From Candidatus Sulfopaludibacter sp. SbA3 (GTDB lineage: Bacteria > Acidobacteriota > Terriglobia > Bryobacterales > Bryobacteraceae), in the NCBI GenBank assembly GCA_945893365.1, contig CAMDED010000040.1, forward strand, positions 1-51,244: a stretch of 51,244 bases of DNA, in the 5' to 3' direction. Numbering within the stretch: the stretch's first letter is position 1; every line of letters starts with the position of its first letter. The notes under the pieces are model-generated. The model had not been told where the DNA came from, did no database searches, and saw only the letters and a list, made by a program, of their open reading frames with translations. The position numbers and the translations under genes are program-made. Of the stretch, positions 1 to 8,330 are shown piece by piece.

Positions 1-102
1 CGCCCGTTCGACGAGCCGATGTTCGCGCGTACCCGCTCTTGCCCACTGCCGTAAAGTCTGCTCTTCTTCAGCGGTCAAGGAAACCACAGCCGGTTGGCTC
101 AT
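1..102 (-). CDS. IS630-family transposase, N-terminus (partial)
   Basis: Thirty-four codons from an ATG at 102 run off the left edge. The peptide has the usual IS630 N-terminal pattern: a short strand, then LTAEEEQTLRQWARAGT, then a run ending LVERA. In this family that segment is the start of the helix-turn-helix that binds the element ends, and the DDE catalytic domain follows. The catalytic part lies outside the window. The start codon is only a few bases from the end of the broken helicase frame, so the element lies in the same orientation as the gene it interrupts. Recognition rests on a short segment. Confidence 0.72.
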   Translation of the reverse strand, partial: MSQPAVVSLTAEEEQTLRQWARAGTREHRLVERA

Positions 103-142
103 AGTTCATGATTGCAGACTTCGCTGATTTCTGCAAGTAGGT
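1..142 (-). mobile_element. IS630-like insertion sequence, one end only
   Basis: The window starts inside an insertion sequence. The transposase start is inside the window and reads out of it. The helicase reading frame to the right stops resembling helicase at about position 140 and ends after some eleven unrelated codons, which places the element edge near 140. IS630 elements insert at TA, and TA dinucleotides occur at 142-143 and 145-146. Only one end is visible, so the terminal inverted repeat and the target duplication cannot be confirmed. Confidence 0.6.
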
Positions 143-1242
143 ACTAGTCGATCAAGCAAAACGCGAAGCAGATACGCGACCTCTGTGCCCGGTGTGCCCC
201 GGTAGGAATGCAACTCATCTACAACGAGGTGAAATATGTGGCCCTCGTCTGCTTCAAGCCAGCGGCGCGTCTGCTCAAAGATGCCGGACTCAACAGTTCG
301 CATCAGCATGATGTTGAGCATTGAGTAATTCGTGATCAGGATGTCCGGCGGATGGTCCTGTATATCCCAACGCGACCACATCTCTGCCCCATCCATCGCC
401 GGGAAGTATCGTTTGGCGTCGGGTGTACCTGCCGCGCGTTGGGCGTGTAGCTGTACTTCTTTGAGCTCTTTTCGCAAGCGCGCGATATTGCTGTTATCGC
501 TTGAATCGCCCGATACGGGGGTGAGCTTGTTATATCGCCCGAAGTAGAAGCGGTTGCCTAGCCGATTCGCGTCGAGCCAGTCGTGAGCGGTCTGGCTGTC
601 GAGGGCTTCGCGGAGCCGAATAAGCTGATCCTCCACTAGCGCATTAAGCGGGTAGAGTAGGAGGGCGCGAACCGCAGGTGGCCGCAATGCCCTGTCTTCG
701 TGACCGCGCTGTGGTGTGCGAGGGCCGTAGCGAGTATTCTGCCCTTGAAATCGCCTATGCCGGTCATCCCACCAATCCCAGTTTGGCGGTCTCGCGCCGG
801 GAGCGCCCCAGTTCGCCGATTCACGAACGAGCGCTGCCAGGATGGGCAACAGGAAGCACTCCGTCTTCCCTGACCCAGTACCCGTAGTCACAACCACGTC
901 GCGACCGTTTACGGTGCACGCTTCGAACGATTCCTGCTGGTGCAGATAAGGCTCCAGGTCGGGGCGAAGTAGGCCGCATCTCACGAAATCAGCCAACTCA
1001 TCCACGGCCGACGCTCCCCAGCTCCTATCGAGAATTCCGTGGGCCATCATGCGGAAGTCGTGTCCGCACGTTTTATAGACAGGTACTGGTTCGATGAGCG
1101 GCTCACGCCAGATGAAGCCGTCTCGGTCGAGCATCGTCTGGCGCTCCCTCGAGAGGTCGGCGTAGCGAAGGTCAAAGGGGCTGTTGATGTAGCGCAAATA
1201 CATCCGCCGCAGGCTCTCGAACAGAGCAATTGGATTGTTCAT
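106..1242 (-). pseudogene. DEAD/DEAH-box helicase, cut by an insertion sequence
   Basis: This is the N-terminal part of a superfamily 2 helicase. Visible features are an N-terminal segment with PVYKTCG, a Q-motif-like LHQQESF, the Walker A motif TTGTGSGKTE near residue 125, a motif Ia-like LLLYPLNALVEDQ, ITNYSML, and the motif II-like DELH followed by SYRGTPGTEVAYLLR. This organisation is known from long DUF1998-type helicases (MrfA, DruE of Druantia, DrmA of DISARM), usually 1000-2000 residues. Here only about 365 native residues remain, then the frame enters the IS630-like element and stops. The ATG overlaps the stop of the upstream gene as ATGA, so it is translationally coupled. The gene is probably inactive unless the element excises. 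Confidence 0.8.
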
Positions 1243-2159
1243 CTGAGGTCCTGCCTAAGGATTTGGGCAGCGAGCCGGGCGATGTTTTCTGGCACGTGAG
1301 AGTATGTCAATCGTACGTTACGCGGGTCAAATGTTGGAATCAGGCCGGAACAAAGTACCAGCGCGCGCTCCATCAGAAGCATCGGCCGGCAAGTCGCCGG
1401 TAACGCAAGCGTGCGACCAACCCGGTCGTAAAAAAGCACTTGTTTCCGTCGGCGGCGAAGCAGCGCGTAGATCCCAATGGCACGCCGGACTTCATGTGTG
1501 GACCCCTCCCACCGTAGGAAATATCGAGGAGGTTGGAAGTGAATGGTGAATCTGAACAGCCCAGTTCGTCTCATACTGGCTTCGGCACGCCGTACGGCCT
1601 GCCATCTGAGCTGTTCGACCTGAAACTCATCTATTTCCCAGTCCGCTCCGTGCCGAAACTCATCTTCAGTTTGGCGATAGTCCGGCGGCGCGGCTATGGG
1701 CAACTGCAAGATGATCGCTAGCGGCGCATCCGGTTGGTAACGAGCACCAGCCCCTGCGGCGATTCGGACGAAGTCGCTTTCTTGTTCGCCGAACACGCGC
1801 AGCACCGTGGGAGTACCGGAGTCTTGGATGCTCTCCAAGCCCATATCGTTCGCTGCCGTCTTAAACCGTCTGAGGAAATTATCCGAGCGGGCTCCACACA
1901 AGACACCCATATGGCGTCCATCGGCGGAAGAGCCTGCGAGTACCGGCGGAGCTACTCGCCAGCCATCCTCGCATTCATGTGCAAAAAACTCAACATGTGC
2001 CAGTCGCTCCAGATTGAGCCTCAGGCGCTTGTGAAGTGGAAACTCGTTTCCTTCTGAAACCTCCTCAGCACCGCACAGCTGCTCGACCGCAGCGCGGAAT
2101 TGGCGCCACGAGCCCTCGCGTCGCGCCGAGATCCAGAGCAGGAGTTGGTCTGCGCTCAT
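1239..2159 (-). CDS. Unknown protein coupled to the helicase
   Basis: This is a 306-residue basic protein that I do not recognise. I chose the ATG at 2159 because it overlaps the upstream stop as ATGA and leads straight into MSADQLLLWISARREGSW; a longer frame starting at 2207 would overlap the upstream gene by about 50 bases. The N-terminal 100 residues look helical and could be a winged-helix-like DNA-binding fold (LRLNLERLAHVEFF, then GWRVAPPVLA). The middle is mixed alpha/beta, and the C-terminus has basic stretches such as LLRRRRKQV. Its stop overlaps the helicase start as ATGA. Inference: an accessory or loading subunit of the helicase in a defence-type module. Confidence 0.75.
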   Translation of the reverse strand: MSADQLLLWISARREGSWRQFRAAVEQLCGAEEVSEGNEFPLHKRLRLNLERLAHVEFFAHECEDGWRVAPPVLAGSSADGRHMGVLCGARSDNFLRRFKTAANDMGLESIQDSGTPTVLRVFGEQESDFVRIAAGAGARYQPDAPLAIILQLPIAAPPDYRQTEDEFRHGADWEIDEFQVEQLRWQAVRRAEASMRRTGLFRFTIHFQPPRYFLRWEGSTHEVRRAIGIYALLRRRRKQVLFYDRVGRTLALPATCRPMLLMERALVLCSGLIPTFDPRNVRLTYSHVPENIARLAAQILRQDLR

Positions 2160-4174
2160 CGCATGGCTTTCCAAAGCCGTTTGGCTTCGGCGCGATAACT
2201 CCTCCAAAGAGCGATCGCCTGTTCATTGCCCGTGGACACGGCCAGCCCCTTCCTCCCAGCGTCGGCAATGACCCTGGACCATTCCGCAATAGCCCTATCT
2301 CTTCCCCGGTGTCTGGTCGTCCGCCTGATTTGTCGCACTGGCTCGATTGCACCCACTGGCACAACTCGAGCGTGTCGTTTGTCCAGATGTGCCGGATTTC
2401 TTGGCAGCGCCCACACGGGCTCGAACGGAACCAAAGCGAGACCGGTTGCCGTGTGCAAATCCTGACGGGGTTGACAAATGAAAATCTGGCCGGGCTCAGC
2501 CCCTACCAGGACCGGATTTTGTGAGGGAACGCGAACCTTCCAGCGCCGACCGAGCTGCTCATGATGGCAGTAAGCGCCGCAGATCGATTCCCCCGTGCCG
2601 AGATCGTATGCGTTCCACACCTGCCACTCCTCTTTGCATCCCCGAAGCCCGTACGAAACGCGCTGATCGGCAAACCACAACTCGTGAGTTCCCTCGGCAT
2701 CCCATCCCGGAGCCTCGTAGCTCTGGCTATCGCTCAGCAGGGCTTCGATTCCATCAATCTTCACAACAAACTCCCGTTCGATCTGGCCAGCAAATTGAAT
2801 CCGCGGGGGGTGACCCAGCAGCCACGTCCGACTCTCCAGGCGGATACCGCCAGCGAATTGGGGCTTAATGTCTGCCACCGGACAGAGGGCGTTAAGAATG
2901 TCCCGTTCAGAGCGCGAGGGAACCGCGCGCGTGGGCCTGACGCGGCGGAAGAGCAACCAACCCGGAGGCACGCCAGGATATGACTGGTCCAAGACCAGGG
3001 GCTCGGGGCAACCTGCGTCCGCGAGAGCATCGAGCACATCCTTTTGCAACGACATCGTTGCCAACACGAGGTGTTCCTGATTGAGCGACAGCCGCGCCGC
3101 CGAAACGAAACCACTCAGACCAATGTCGTTCCCGGGAATCAATACATAGAGTTCACGACCCCCTAAAACCCAACGCCATTTCCGGTGCTCAGCATCCCGT
3201 CCGCGCCACTCGATGCCGCTACGAAGTCCAGAACCCATGTCAGGCAGCGTCACATCCTGATAACGGTCATCCTGAAGTCGTACGAATTCAAAATCTCCCT
3301 GCGTGCCGGACACTTCCAATTCCGCGGGCATTCCCCGCCGCCAGTCCGCCACGAGCGCCAAAGTCCGCACACCATCTCCACGGGAGTTGAAAATCAAGTG
3401 AAGCAGTATACTCGCTTCGGATTCACGGTTGAGCCCATCGGTCCCTGACGTCTTGCGAATGTTCTCCTCACGACCACCAGCTTTATCCATGGGCCGCACA
3501 GGCTCCAACCCGCGATAGACTGGCGTTCGCTCTCGTGACTTTCCTACGACTGCCGTCGGGATCTTGGCTGGTTCAGGTTCCGATAGCCACACGGTGAGGT
3601 TTTTTGAAATCTCCAGTGCTGATGGAGAGTTGTCGCCGTCGCTTTCGTCAACTTTTGCACGTTCCCTCAAACCGACTTGCGCACCTGATGGCCAACCGCC
3701 ATCGTCCGGATCGTCCGGTGGTGCACTTTGAGTAGAGGGAAATCCACTCGTTTCATCCATTGCGAATTCTAATGTAGACGACTCTGGTCCAGGATCGAGA
3801 ACGCCCTGGGCATCTGTGAGGGGCTTACCCTCTGGAGCCGGTGCGGCATCCGAGGTGGAGAGAGGCCGTGGGGAATAGTCGTGCTCCGAAGGTTCCGAAC
3901 CAGGTCCGCAAATGGACGGATGTTCATCAACGGCCGTCGGTACATCAGGTTCCGGCAGGACTAATTGACCGGCATCGAACTCGCCTGAAATATCCGGACT
4001 AATTACCTTCGCCGGAACATCGGCGATGCCTGCAGAAATACAAGTAGCCTCTGGCAAAGAATCGGAGGGCACAACCTCCGCGAGCAGAGACCCCATTTTA
4101 ACAATTGGACTGGCGGTAGCGTGGATTGTCCTATCTTCGGAGGCTTCTTCGGTCGCTGTCGCGGACGAATTCAA
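2156..4174 (-). CDS. Large unknown protein of the helicase operon
   Basis: This frame has about 672 codons. The first 230 residues are low-complexity, rich in Pro, Ser, Asp and Glu, and look like a disordered linker. From about residue 245 the protein looks folded, with many Trp and Gly residues (VADWRRGMPAELEVSG, WRWVLGGRELYVLIPG, PPGWLLFRRVRP) and a beta-rich core; the C-terminus is basic and helical (ALWRSYRAEAKRLWKAM). I know no family for it. The start is uncertain: the first usable start is TTG at 4174, without a good ribosome site. The same frame is open up to a TAA at 4202-4204, beyond which a small membrane ORF is in phase. It is coupled by ATGA to the next gene. Confidence 0.7.
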   Translation of the reverse strand: MNSSATATEEASEDRTIHATASPIVKMGSLLAEVVPSDSLPEATCISAGIADVPAKVISPDISGEFDAGQLVLPEPDVPTAVDEHPSICGPGSEPSEHDYSPRPLSTSDAAPAPEGKPLTDAQGVLDPGPESSTLEFAMDETSGFPSTQSAPPDDPDDGGWPSGAQVGLRERAKVDESDGDNSPSALEISKNLTVWLSEPEPAKIPTAVVGKSRERTPVYRGLEPVRPMDKAGGREENIRKTSGTDGLNRESEASILLHLIFNSRGDGVRTLALVADWRRGMPAELEVSGTQGDFEFVRLQDDRYQDVTLPDMGSGLRSGIEWRGRDAEHRKWRWVLGGRELYVLIPGNDIGLSGFVSAARLSLNQEHLVLATMSLQKDVLDALADAGCPEPLVLDQSYPGVPPGWLLFRRVRPTRAVPSRSERDILNALCPVADIKPQFAGGIRLESRTWLLGHPPRIQFAGQIEREFVVKIDGIEALLSDSQSYEAPGWDAEGTHELWFADQRVSYGLRGCKEEWQVWNAYDLGTGESICGAYCHHEQLGRRWKVRVPSQNPVLVGAEPGQIFICQPRQDLHTATGLALVPFEPVWALPRNPAHLDKRHARVVPVGAIEPVRQIRRTTRHRGRDRAIAEWSRVIADAGRKGLAVSTGNEQAIALWRSYRAEAKRLWKAMR

Positions 4175-4201
4175 TCTGTCGCAAAAGTGTTGGGGATCCG
4201 T

Positions 4202-4369
4202 TTAGGCGCTCAGCTCTGATTGGCTAACGTTGTCGGCACGCTCCAGAACTGGCTCTGAGGTAGGAATCTTCTGCGTGCCAATACCCGAAAGGGAATCGCG
4301 CTTCCGCCTCTTGGCCAACGACCAAATGGCAAGAGTCGAGCCTATAATTACCATCAGGAGCCGAATCAT
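4202..4369 (-). CDS. Small single-pass membrane protein
   Basis: A 55-residue ORF starts at ATG 4369 with a good ribosome site (AGGGGG, about 5 bases before the start). Residues 2-19 form one hydrophobic helix (IRLLMVIIGSTLAIWSLA), followed by the basic stop-transfer stretch KRRKR and a polar tail rich in Ser and Glu. It lies directly upstream of the large operon protein and in the same reading frame, separated by a single TAA and about nine sense codons. It may be a stand-alone small protein, or the membrane anchor of the large protein separated by a nonsense mutation. The ribosome site supports real translation of this segment. Confidence 0.55.
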   Translation of the reverse strand: MIRLLMVIIGSTLAIWSLAKRRKRDSLSGIGTQKIPTSEPVLERADNVSQSELSA

Positions 4370-4522
4370 GGCGTCCCCCTAGACTACGCTGTTTGCAACC
4401 GTCTCCACAATGTATAACTAATAGTACTTGACGGACGCTGGGTTGCATCAAAAACAGCGGATGTTGGCAGAGGTCGGCAAACTAGGACGATCAAGGAGGC
4501 CCGGAGCCGGGATGCTGGAGAT

Positions 4523-4708
4523 TCAGTTCGGCCACGGCTTCACATCGTCAATTCGAAAATACCAGTGGGACCTATTCGATCTTGCGAAACTCGGGGCCTT
4601 CAGCTTCGCGCTTAATTTCCCTGAGAAGTACACGCGCCGCGCTTCATCGCTATCAAAATGCAGTCCGAGGCACTCAACGGGACCGGCTTCGGCCGCACAA
4701 CTGATCAC
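4523..4708 (-). pseudogene. Possible gene remnant
   Basis: An open frame of 61 codons begins directly after an in-frame stop, with GTG as the only start. The C-terminal half looks protein-like (VYFSGKLSAKLKAPSF, then WYFRIDDVKPW), with the aromatic and charged balance of a natural C-terminus. The first part does not look like a natural N-terminus and there is no ribosome site. I read it as the tail of a decayed gene. No family is recognised. Confidence 0.25.
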
Positions 4709-4829
4709 TCATCGCGTGAACTGCCCCCGACTTCCATGCACTGGCGCAATGTGCCGCCGGGTACTCAGACCAAAGCAAATGAATGGTGGCCGCCTTTGCG
4801 CTGGCGAAGGTCTCTTGGGAACGGCGACG

Positions 4830-5049
4830 CTACGTCTGCAACTCTCTCATGAGCGCTTCCCGCGTCGCTGGAACGACGTTGATGTTCAAATCCGGCTGTT
4901 CCAGCAGCAGCCACTGTTGGCTTTCCGCGTCGCGCTCAGGCGTGATGGCGAGAGGCTTCCTGAAGTGCCGTCGCGCGGCGGACGATTTCCGTAATCTCAC
5001 ACCCAGTCTTATCCAATTCCCCCGCCACCCGGATGTGACGGGGCCTCAT
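4830..5049 (-). pseudogene. Third gene of the DUF1828 operon, frameshifted
   Basis: The ATG at 5049 overlaps the stop of the DUF1828 gene as ATGA. The first frame gives 37 residues (RHIRVAGELDKTGCEITEIV and on) and stops at 4936. A neighbouring frame, open across the same place, continues with natural-looking sequence (ITPERDAESQQWLLLEQPDL, then REALMRELQT) and stops at 4830. Joined, they would make a protein of roughly 72-75 residues. A single-base indel between about 4940 and 4970 would explain this. The family is unknown. The small size and coupling fit an accessory or antitoxin-like partner, but that is a guess. Confidence 0.35.
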
Positions 5050-5828
5050 GCGCCGGACTCCATGAGATCCCGCAGGAATCGAACGATGCGGTCGCGGTTG
5101 CCTATCAAGCTTGAGAACTGCTTTTCGCACACGTCCGTGAACCGGGCCAGCACTTTTCGGTTGACCTCTTCCTGATCTTCGAAAACGCCCAGGGACTGGT
5201 GTGCCATCCCCCACTTCTCGAGTTGCAACAGCGCAATCGTGGCATCGCGAGTGCGGTCGTCGTTGGGCAGGGCGAAGACCATCAGGGGCCGCCTTACACC
5301 GTTGATCGGGCAATCCACGGCGTAGCTGGCCTGAGGGTCGTGCGCGGGGGCGTGCCAGTTGAAGACGCGTCGCGCGTCGGGAACCGTTTCCTCGATGAGC
5401 GAGTGGAAGTCCTCCATGAGAGTGGACCTGACCCGCTCGCGCGTCAGGAAGGCGACGTCGGTAACTTTGAGGAGAGCTTGCACGAAGCTGTAAAGGGCGT
5501 CTCCGAACCGTTCCTCCACAACACGAGCGATCAACTCGCCGTCCCGGTCCTCAACGCGGAATGCGTCTAGCGCGCCGCTGATGATCTTCTGACGGGTCCC
5601 CTTCCGGAGGTCCTTTTCATCCAGGTCATAGGTCAGGTGCATGTAGGTGTGGCCCTCATCCGAGAGGACCCATGCGTTCTCCCGCTTTTTCAAGACTATG
5701 GCGAGGTGATCCCCGTCTTCGAAGAGGAATGGAGTGAAGACACGGAACCGCTCATCACCCTCCAGGACGATCCGGACCTTGGCGCAGACCTTTTCACGGA
5801 ACGATTTTTCAATGACGTCTGTATTCAT
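5046..5828 (-). CDS. DUF1828-domain protein
   Basis: This is a 260-residue protein. The N-terminal 90 residues match the DUF1828 pattern: a helix, then [20 protein letters not shown], then [13 protein letters not shown]. The rest resembles the DUF1829-type second half, with a conserved-looking [10 protein letters not shown] and [17 protein letters not shown]. The biochemical function of the family is unknown to me. Such genes often sit in mobile or defence-rich regions, which fits the neighbourhood. It follows the preceding gene with a 3-base gap and is coupled by ATGA to the frameshifted gene downstream, so the three form one operon on the minus strand. Confidence 0.75.
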   Translation of the reverse strand: MNTDVIEKSFREKVCAKVRIVLEGDERFRVFTPFLFEDGDHLAIVLKKRENAWVLSDEGHTYMHLTYDLDEKDLRKGTRQKIISGALDAFRVEDRDGELIARVVEERFGDALYSFVQALLKVTDVAFLTRERVRSTLMEDFHSLIEETVPDARRVFNWHAPAHDPQASYAVDCPINGVRRPLMVFALPNDDRTRDATIALLQLEKWGMAHQSLGVFEDQEEVNRKVLARFTDVCEKQFSSLIGNRDRIVRFLRDLMESGA

Positions 5829-5831
5829 GCC

Positions 5832-6209
5832 TCACTCACTCTCATCGAAGGGATGGAGATTGGGGCCGGGCTGCCTCTCGAACCCGCAATCGTCCACCAG
5901 GCAGAGGAGCGCGCTGTCAAAGTCCCCAAAACGGTCTGTCGCTTCGGCGTAGGCATCCTCGCGCATTCCGAGTTCCCGATACCGTTCGGTCGCCATGTGA
6001 ATGTGGAAGTCGTAGAACGCGCTCGCCTCGATCTGGTTGGTGTGTTCATGGCTTTTCCCGTTGTGGCGCAAGCGGAATAGCTGGTTGCTGTCTGAGGGGC
6101 AATACGCGTCCGGCAACGGCTTGCGTGGCGGATCCGATTCAGGCGCGGCTTTTGAATCGACGAGCAAACGGGTGATTCTGAACTGCACAAGGCAATGGGG
6201 GAAGCCCAC
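5832..6209 (-). CDS. Unknown small partner of the DUF1828 protein
   Basis: The frame has about 125 codons. The conserved-looking core is FRLRHNGKSHEHTNQIE, then FYDFHIHMATERYRE, then EDAYAEATDRF and a C-terminal LLCLVDDCGF. The two His-containing strands (HEHTN, FHIH) suggest a small alpha/beta fold that could bind metal, but there is no known motif. The start is doubtful: GTG at 6209 is the best in-frame choice, has no close ribosome site, and the first 25 residues look less natural than the rest. Three bases separate it from the DUF1828 gene. Constant pairing with DUF1828 would suggest a two-protein unit; that is inference. Confidence 0.6.
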   Translation of the reverse strand: MGFPHCLVQFRITRLLVDSKAAPESDPPRKPLPDAYCPSDSNQLFRLRHNGKSHEHTNQIEASAFYDFHIHMATERYRELGMREDAYAEATDRFGDFDSALLCLVDDCGFERQPGPNLHPFDESE

Positions 6210-6407
6210 GGTGACGGCGGCGAAGGCGCCAGCCTCCCCAACAGCACAAAAGGCGATTGCCCCCCACCCTCACCACATTCGACGGCAAAATGTGGCAGTT
6301 GTCTTGTGGTATCCGTTTAGATGCACGGCCTTCGCCTCGGGGGTGGCCTGAGGACTTTCGATCCCGCAACTGCCGCCGACCTTGAGCGTGGCGCGGCAAG
6401 CCGGTCG

Positions 6408-7349
6408 CTACCGGCCGCTTGTGCGATACCACTCGAGCGTCAGGCGCAACCCCTCTTCAAAAGAATATTTCGGATCGTGTCCGAGATCCCGAACGACAGC
6501 CTTGGTGCAGGCCTGCGAGTCGCGCACATCGCCCGCCCGCGGAGGAGCGTGCAGCGGCGGGATCTCGACGCCTTCAAACTTCTGCAGCAGACTCCAGGCC
6601 TGGTTCAGAGTGATCCGGCCACCGTTTCCGCCGTTGTACATCCTGCCCGAAACGCCGGCCGCTCGGGCGGCTTTCAGATTCAGCTGCGCAACGTCTTCGA
6701 CGTACGTAAAGTCGCGCGACTGCTCGCCGTCTCCGAAAATCGTGGGCGCGTTGCGGGCAAGAATGCACTTGATGAACAACGACAAAACCCCCGAATAGGG
6801 GCTCGTGGGATCCTGCCGGGGTCCGTAAACGTTAAAATACCGCAGGCTCACGGTATCGACGCCAAAACACGAAGTATAGACGCTCGCGTAGTATTCGCCG
6901 GTGAGCTTCTGGAGCGCGTAGGGAGACTTCGGCGCGGGCAGCATGGTTTCCACCTTCGGCTGCGCGACAGTATCGCCATAGGCCGAGGAAGACGCGGCGT
7001 AAACCAGCCGGCGGACCTGGGCCGAGGCCGCGGCGCGCATTACCTGAAAGGTCCCATCGATGTTGACTTCATGAGAGGGTACCGGATCGTCGATCGAAAG
7101 CGGAACGGAAGGAATCGCCGCTTCGTGGAAAACCACCTCGGCGCCCTCCATCGCCCCTCGCAGAGCGCCGTAGTCGCGAATGTCGACGCGGTGCAGGTCC
7201 ACGGAAGATCGAACTTCTTCGAGGTTCTCCTCCGTTCCGCTGCGAAGATTGTCAATTACAGTTACTTTGGAAGCGCCCTCTCGGAGCAGGGCTCTCACGA
7301 TCGCGGAACCGATGAACCCGGCGCCGCCCGTCACCACGTATTTAATCAT
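6408..7349 (-). CDS. NAD-dependent sugar epimerase/dehydratase
   Basis: This is a 313-residue extended short-chain dehydrogenase of the UDP-glucose 4-epimerase/dehydratase type. The Rossmann motif TGGAGFIG is at residues 7-14, and VIDNLRSG gives the acidic residue that binds the NAD ribose. A catalytic SSS...SPYALQK stretch (Tyr-x-x-x-Lys) and the downstream SLRYFNVYGPRQDP are typical of UDP- or dTDP-sugar enzymes. It acts in the cytoplasm on a nucleotide-activated sugar; the exact sugar cannot be read from the sequence. The ATG overlaps the stop of the sugar isomerase as ATGA. Together with the glycosyltransferase upstream it fits surface polysaccharide or glycolipid synthesis. Confidence 0.9.
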   Translation of the reverse strand: MIKYVVTGGAGFIGSAIVRALLREGASKVTVIDNLRSGTEENLEEVRSSVDLHRVDIRDYGALRGAMEGAEVVFHEAAIPSVPLSIDDPVPSHEVNIDGTFQVMRAAASAQVRRLVYAASSSAYGDTVAQPKVETMLPAPKSPYALQKLTGEYYASVYTSCFGVDTVSLRYFNVYGPRQDPTSPYSGVLSLFIKCILARNAPTIFGDGEQSRDFTYVEDVAQLNLKAARAAGVSGRMYNGGNGGRITLNQAWSLLQKFEGVEIPPLHAPPRAGDVRDSQACTKAVVRDLGHDPKYSFEEGLRLTLEWYRTSGR

Positions 7350-8185
7350 TTGTTCAGTTCGGCGATTTGCCCTTCGAGCCGGCGCAGCGATTCACTGGCG
7401 ATCGTCTCCGCGCCCGGCGTAAAGTCGAAGGCTTCAAGTGAAATCCACGCCGCGTACGCCTGCCTCTGGAGAGCCGCGAGCATGGGCTTGAAGTCGTAAG
7501 CGCCCGTCCCCGGATGGCGTCCGTCCATCTCGTTGACGTGGACATGCTTGATGACGTTGCGGTGGCGTTCGATCAGCGCGGCGTGGGGCTCGATTTCGTT
7601 GACGGCGTTATGCACGTCGAACATCGTGCGGATGGAGGACATGCCGATCTGCTTCACGAGCATCGCCGCCTCGTCGAGACTGGTGACGACATCGCTATCC
7701 TGCACGGGAAGCGCTTCAATCAGGATGGTGACGCCGCGATCCTGGGCCTGCGGCGCAACCGAAACCAGGCCGTCCACATAATGTTTGGTAGCCTCGGACG
7801 GCGTGAGGCCCCCGGTCGAACCGCGCTGTTTGGGCGATCCGAACACCATGATGCCGTTCGGACCGAGGTCGGCGCACAGGTCGATCAGATTCCGTATGTG
7901 CAGCCAGGATTTCTCGCGCAGGGCGGCATCGGGCGTGGTCACGTGGAGGCCCTTCGGACTGACCATGATCCAGTGAAGTCCGACAAACTGGAGGCCTTCG
8001 GTCTCGATGACCGAGCGGGTCTCCTGCCGCTGTGCCGCGGTGAGCGCGGCGGGGTCCTCGGCGAGCGTGAAGGGCGCGATCTCGATCCCCGAATAACCGA
8101 TTCTCCGGATCGCCTTGCACGCGGCGGTGAAGGGCCAGTCCTGAAACACTTCGTTGCAGATAGCGTGGCGGAATATGAAACTCAT
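7346..8185 (-). CDS. Sugar phosphate isomerase/epimerase (TIM barrel)
   Basis: This is a 279-residue protein of the xylose-isomerase-like TIM-barrel (AP endonuclease family 2) superfamily. The pattern includes GYSGIEIAPF near residue 28, GLHWIMVSPKGLHV, a metal-site Glu in ILIEALPVQDSDVVT, MFDVHNAV, KHVHVNEMDGRHPGTGAYDF, and the C-terminal AWISLEAFDF. These supply the usual Glu/Asp/His/Glu divalent metal ligands. I chose ATG 8185 (MSFIFRH); the frame upstream of it overlaps a conserved tail of the dehydrogenase family and is not coding for this protein. It is coupled by ATGA to the epimerase. The substrate is unknown, probably a ketose or keto-inositol. Confidence 0.88.
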   Translation of the reverse strand: MSFIFRHAICNEVFQDWPFTAACKAIRRIGYSGIEIAPFTLAEDPAALTAAQRQETRSVIETEGLQFVGLHWIMVSPKGLHVTTPDAALREKSWLHIRNLIDLCADLGPNGIMVFGSPKQRGSTGGLTPSEATKHYVDGLVSVAPQAQDRGVTILIEALPVQDSDVVTSLDEAAMLVKQIGMSSIRTMFDVHNAVNEIEPHAALIERHRNVIKHVHVNEMDGRHPGTGAYDFKPMLAALQRQAYAAWISLEAFDFTPGAETIASESLRRLEGQIAELNK

Positions 8186-8193
8186 GGGGAGAC

Positions 8194-8238
8194 TTATTCC
8201 GTTATAACATGCACGAGTTTGAATGTGTCCCGCGGGGG
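8194..8238. repeat. Direct repeat copy A: tail of a lost dehydrogenase gene
   Basis: These 45 bases match 8841-8885 at 41 of 45 positions. Read on the minus strand they encode PPRDTFKLVHVITE and a TAA stop, the same C-terminus as the complete dehydrogenase (EPPRDTFKLVHVLTE), and the stop is 8 bases before the isomerase ATG. So a second dehydrogenase gene once ended here. Differences are mostly silent or conservative, which suggests the copy was coding until it was lost. Confidence 0.85.
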
Positions 8239-8330
8239 TGGCAACCAAACCATCGATCGCCTACGCGCCTCTGCCGGCGTGCGAATGCATTATTGACCGA
8301 TCGGGCCGCTTCAAGGCAACCTTTCTTACC

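Noticed and set aside
4428-4994. Plus-strand open frame of 188 codons between the two left operons
   Set aside because: No ribosome site, no motif, unnatural composition; minus-strand frames in the same stretch look more protein-like.
6321-7499. Plus-strand open frame of about 390 codons
   Set aside because: Antisense of the epimerase and isomerase genes, both with clear family motifs.
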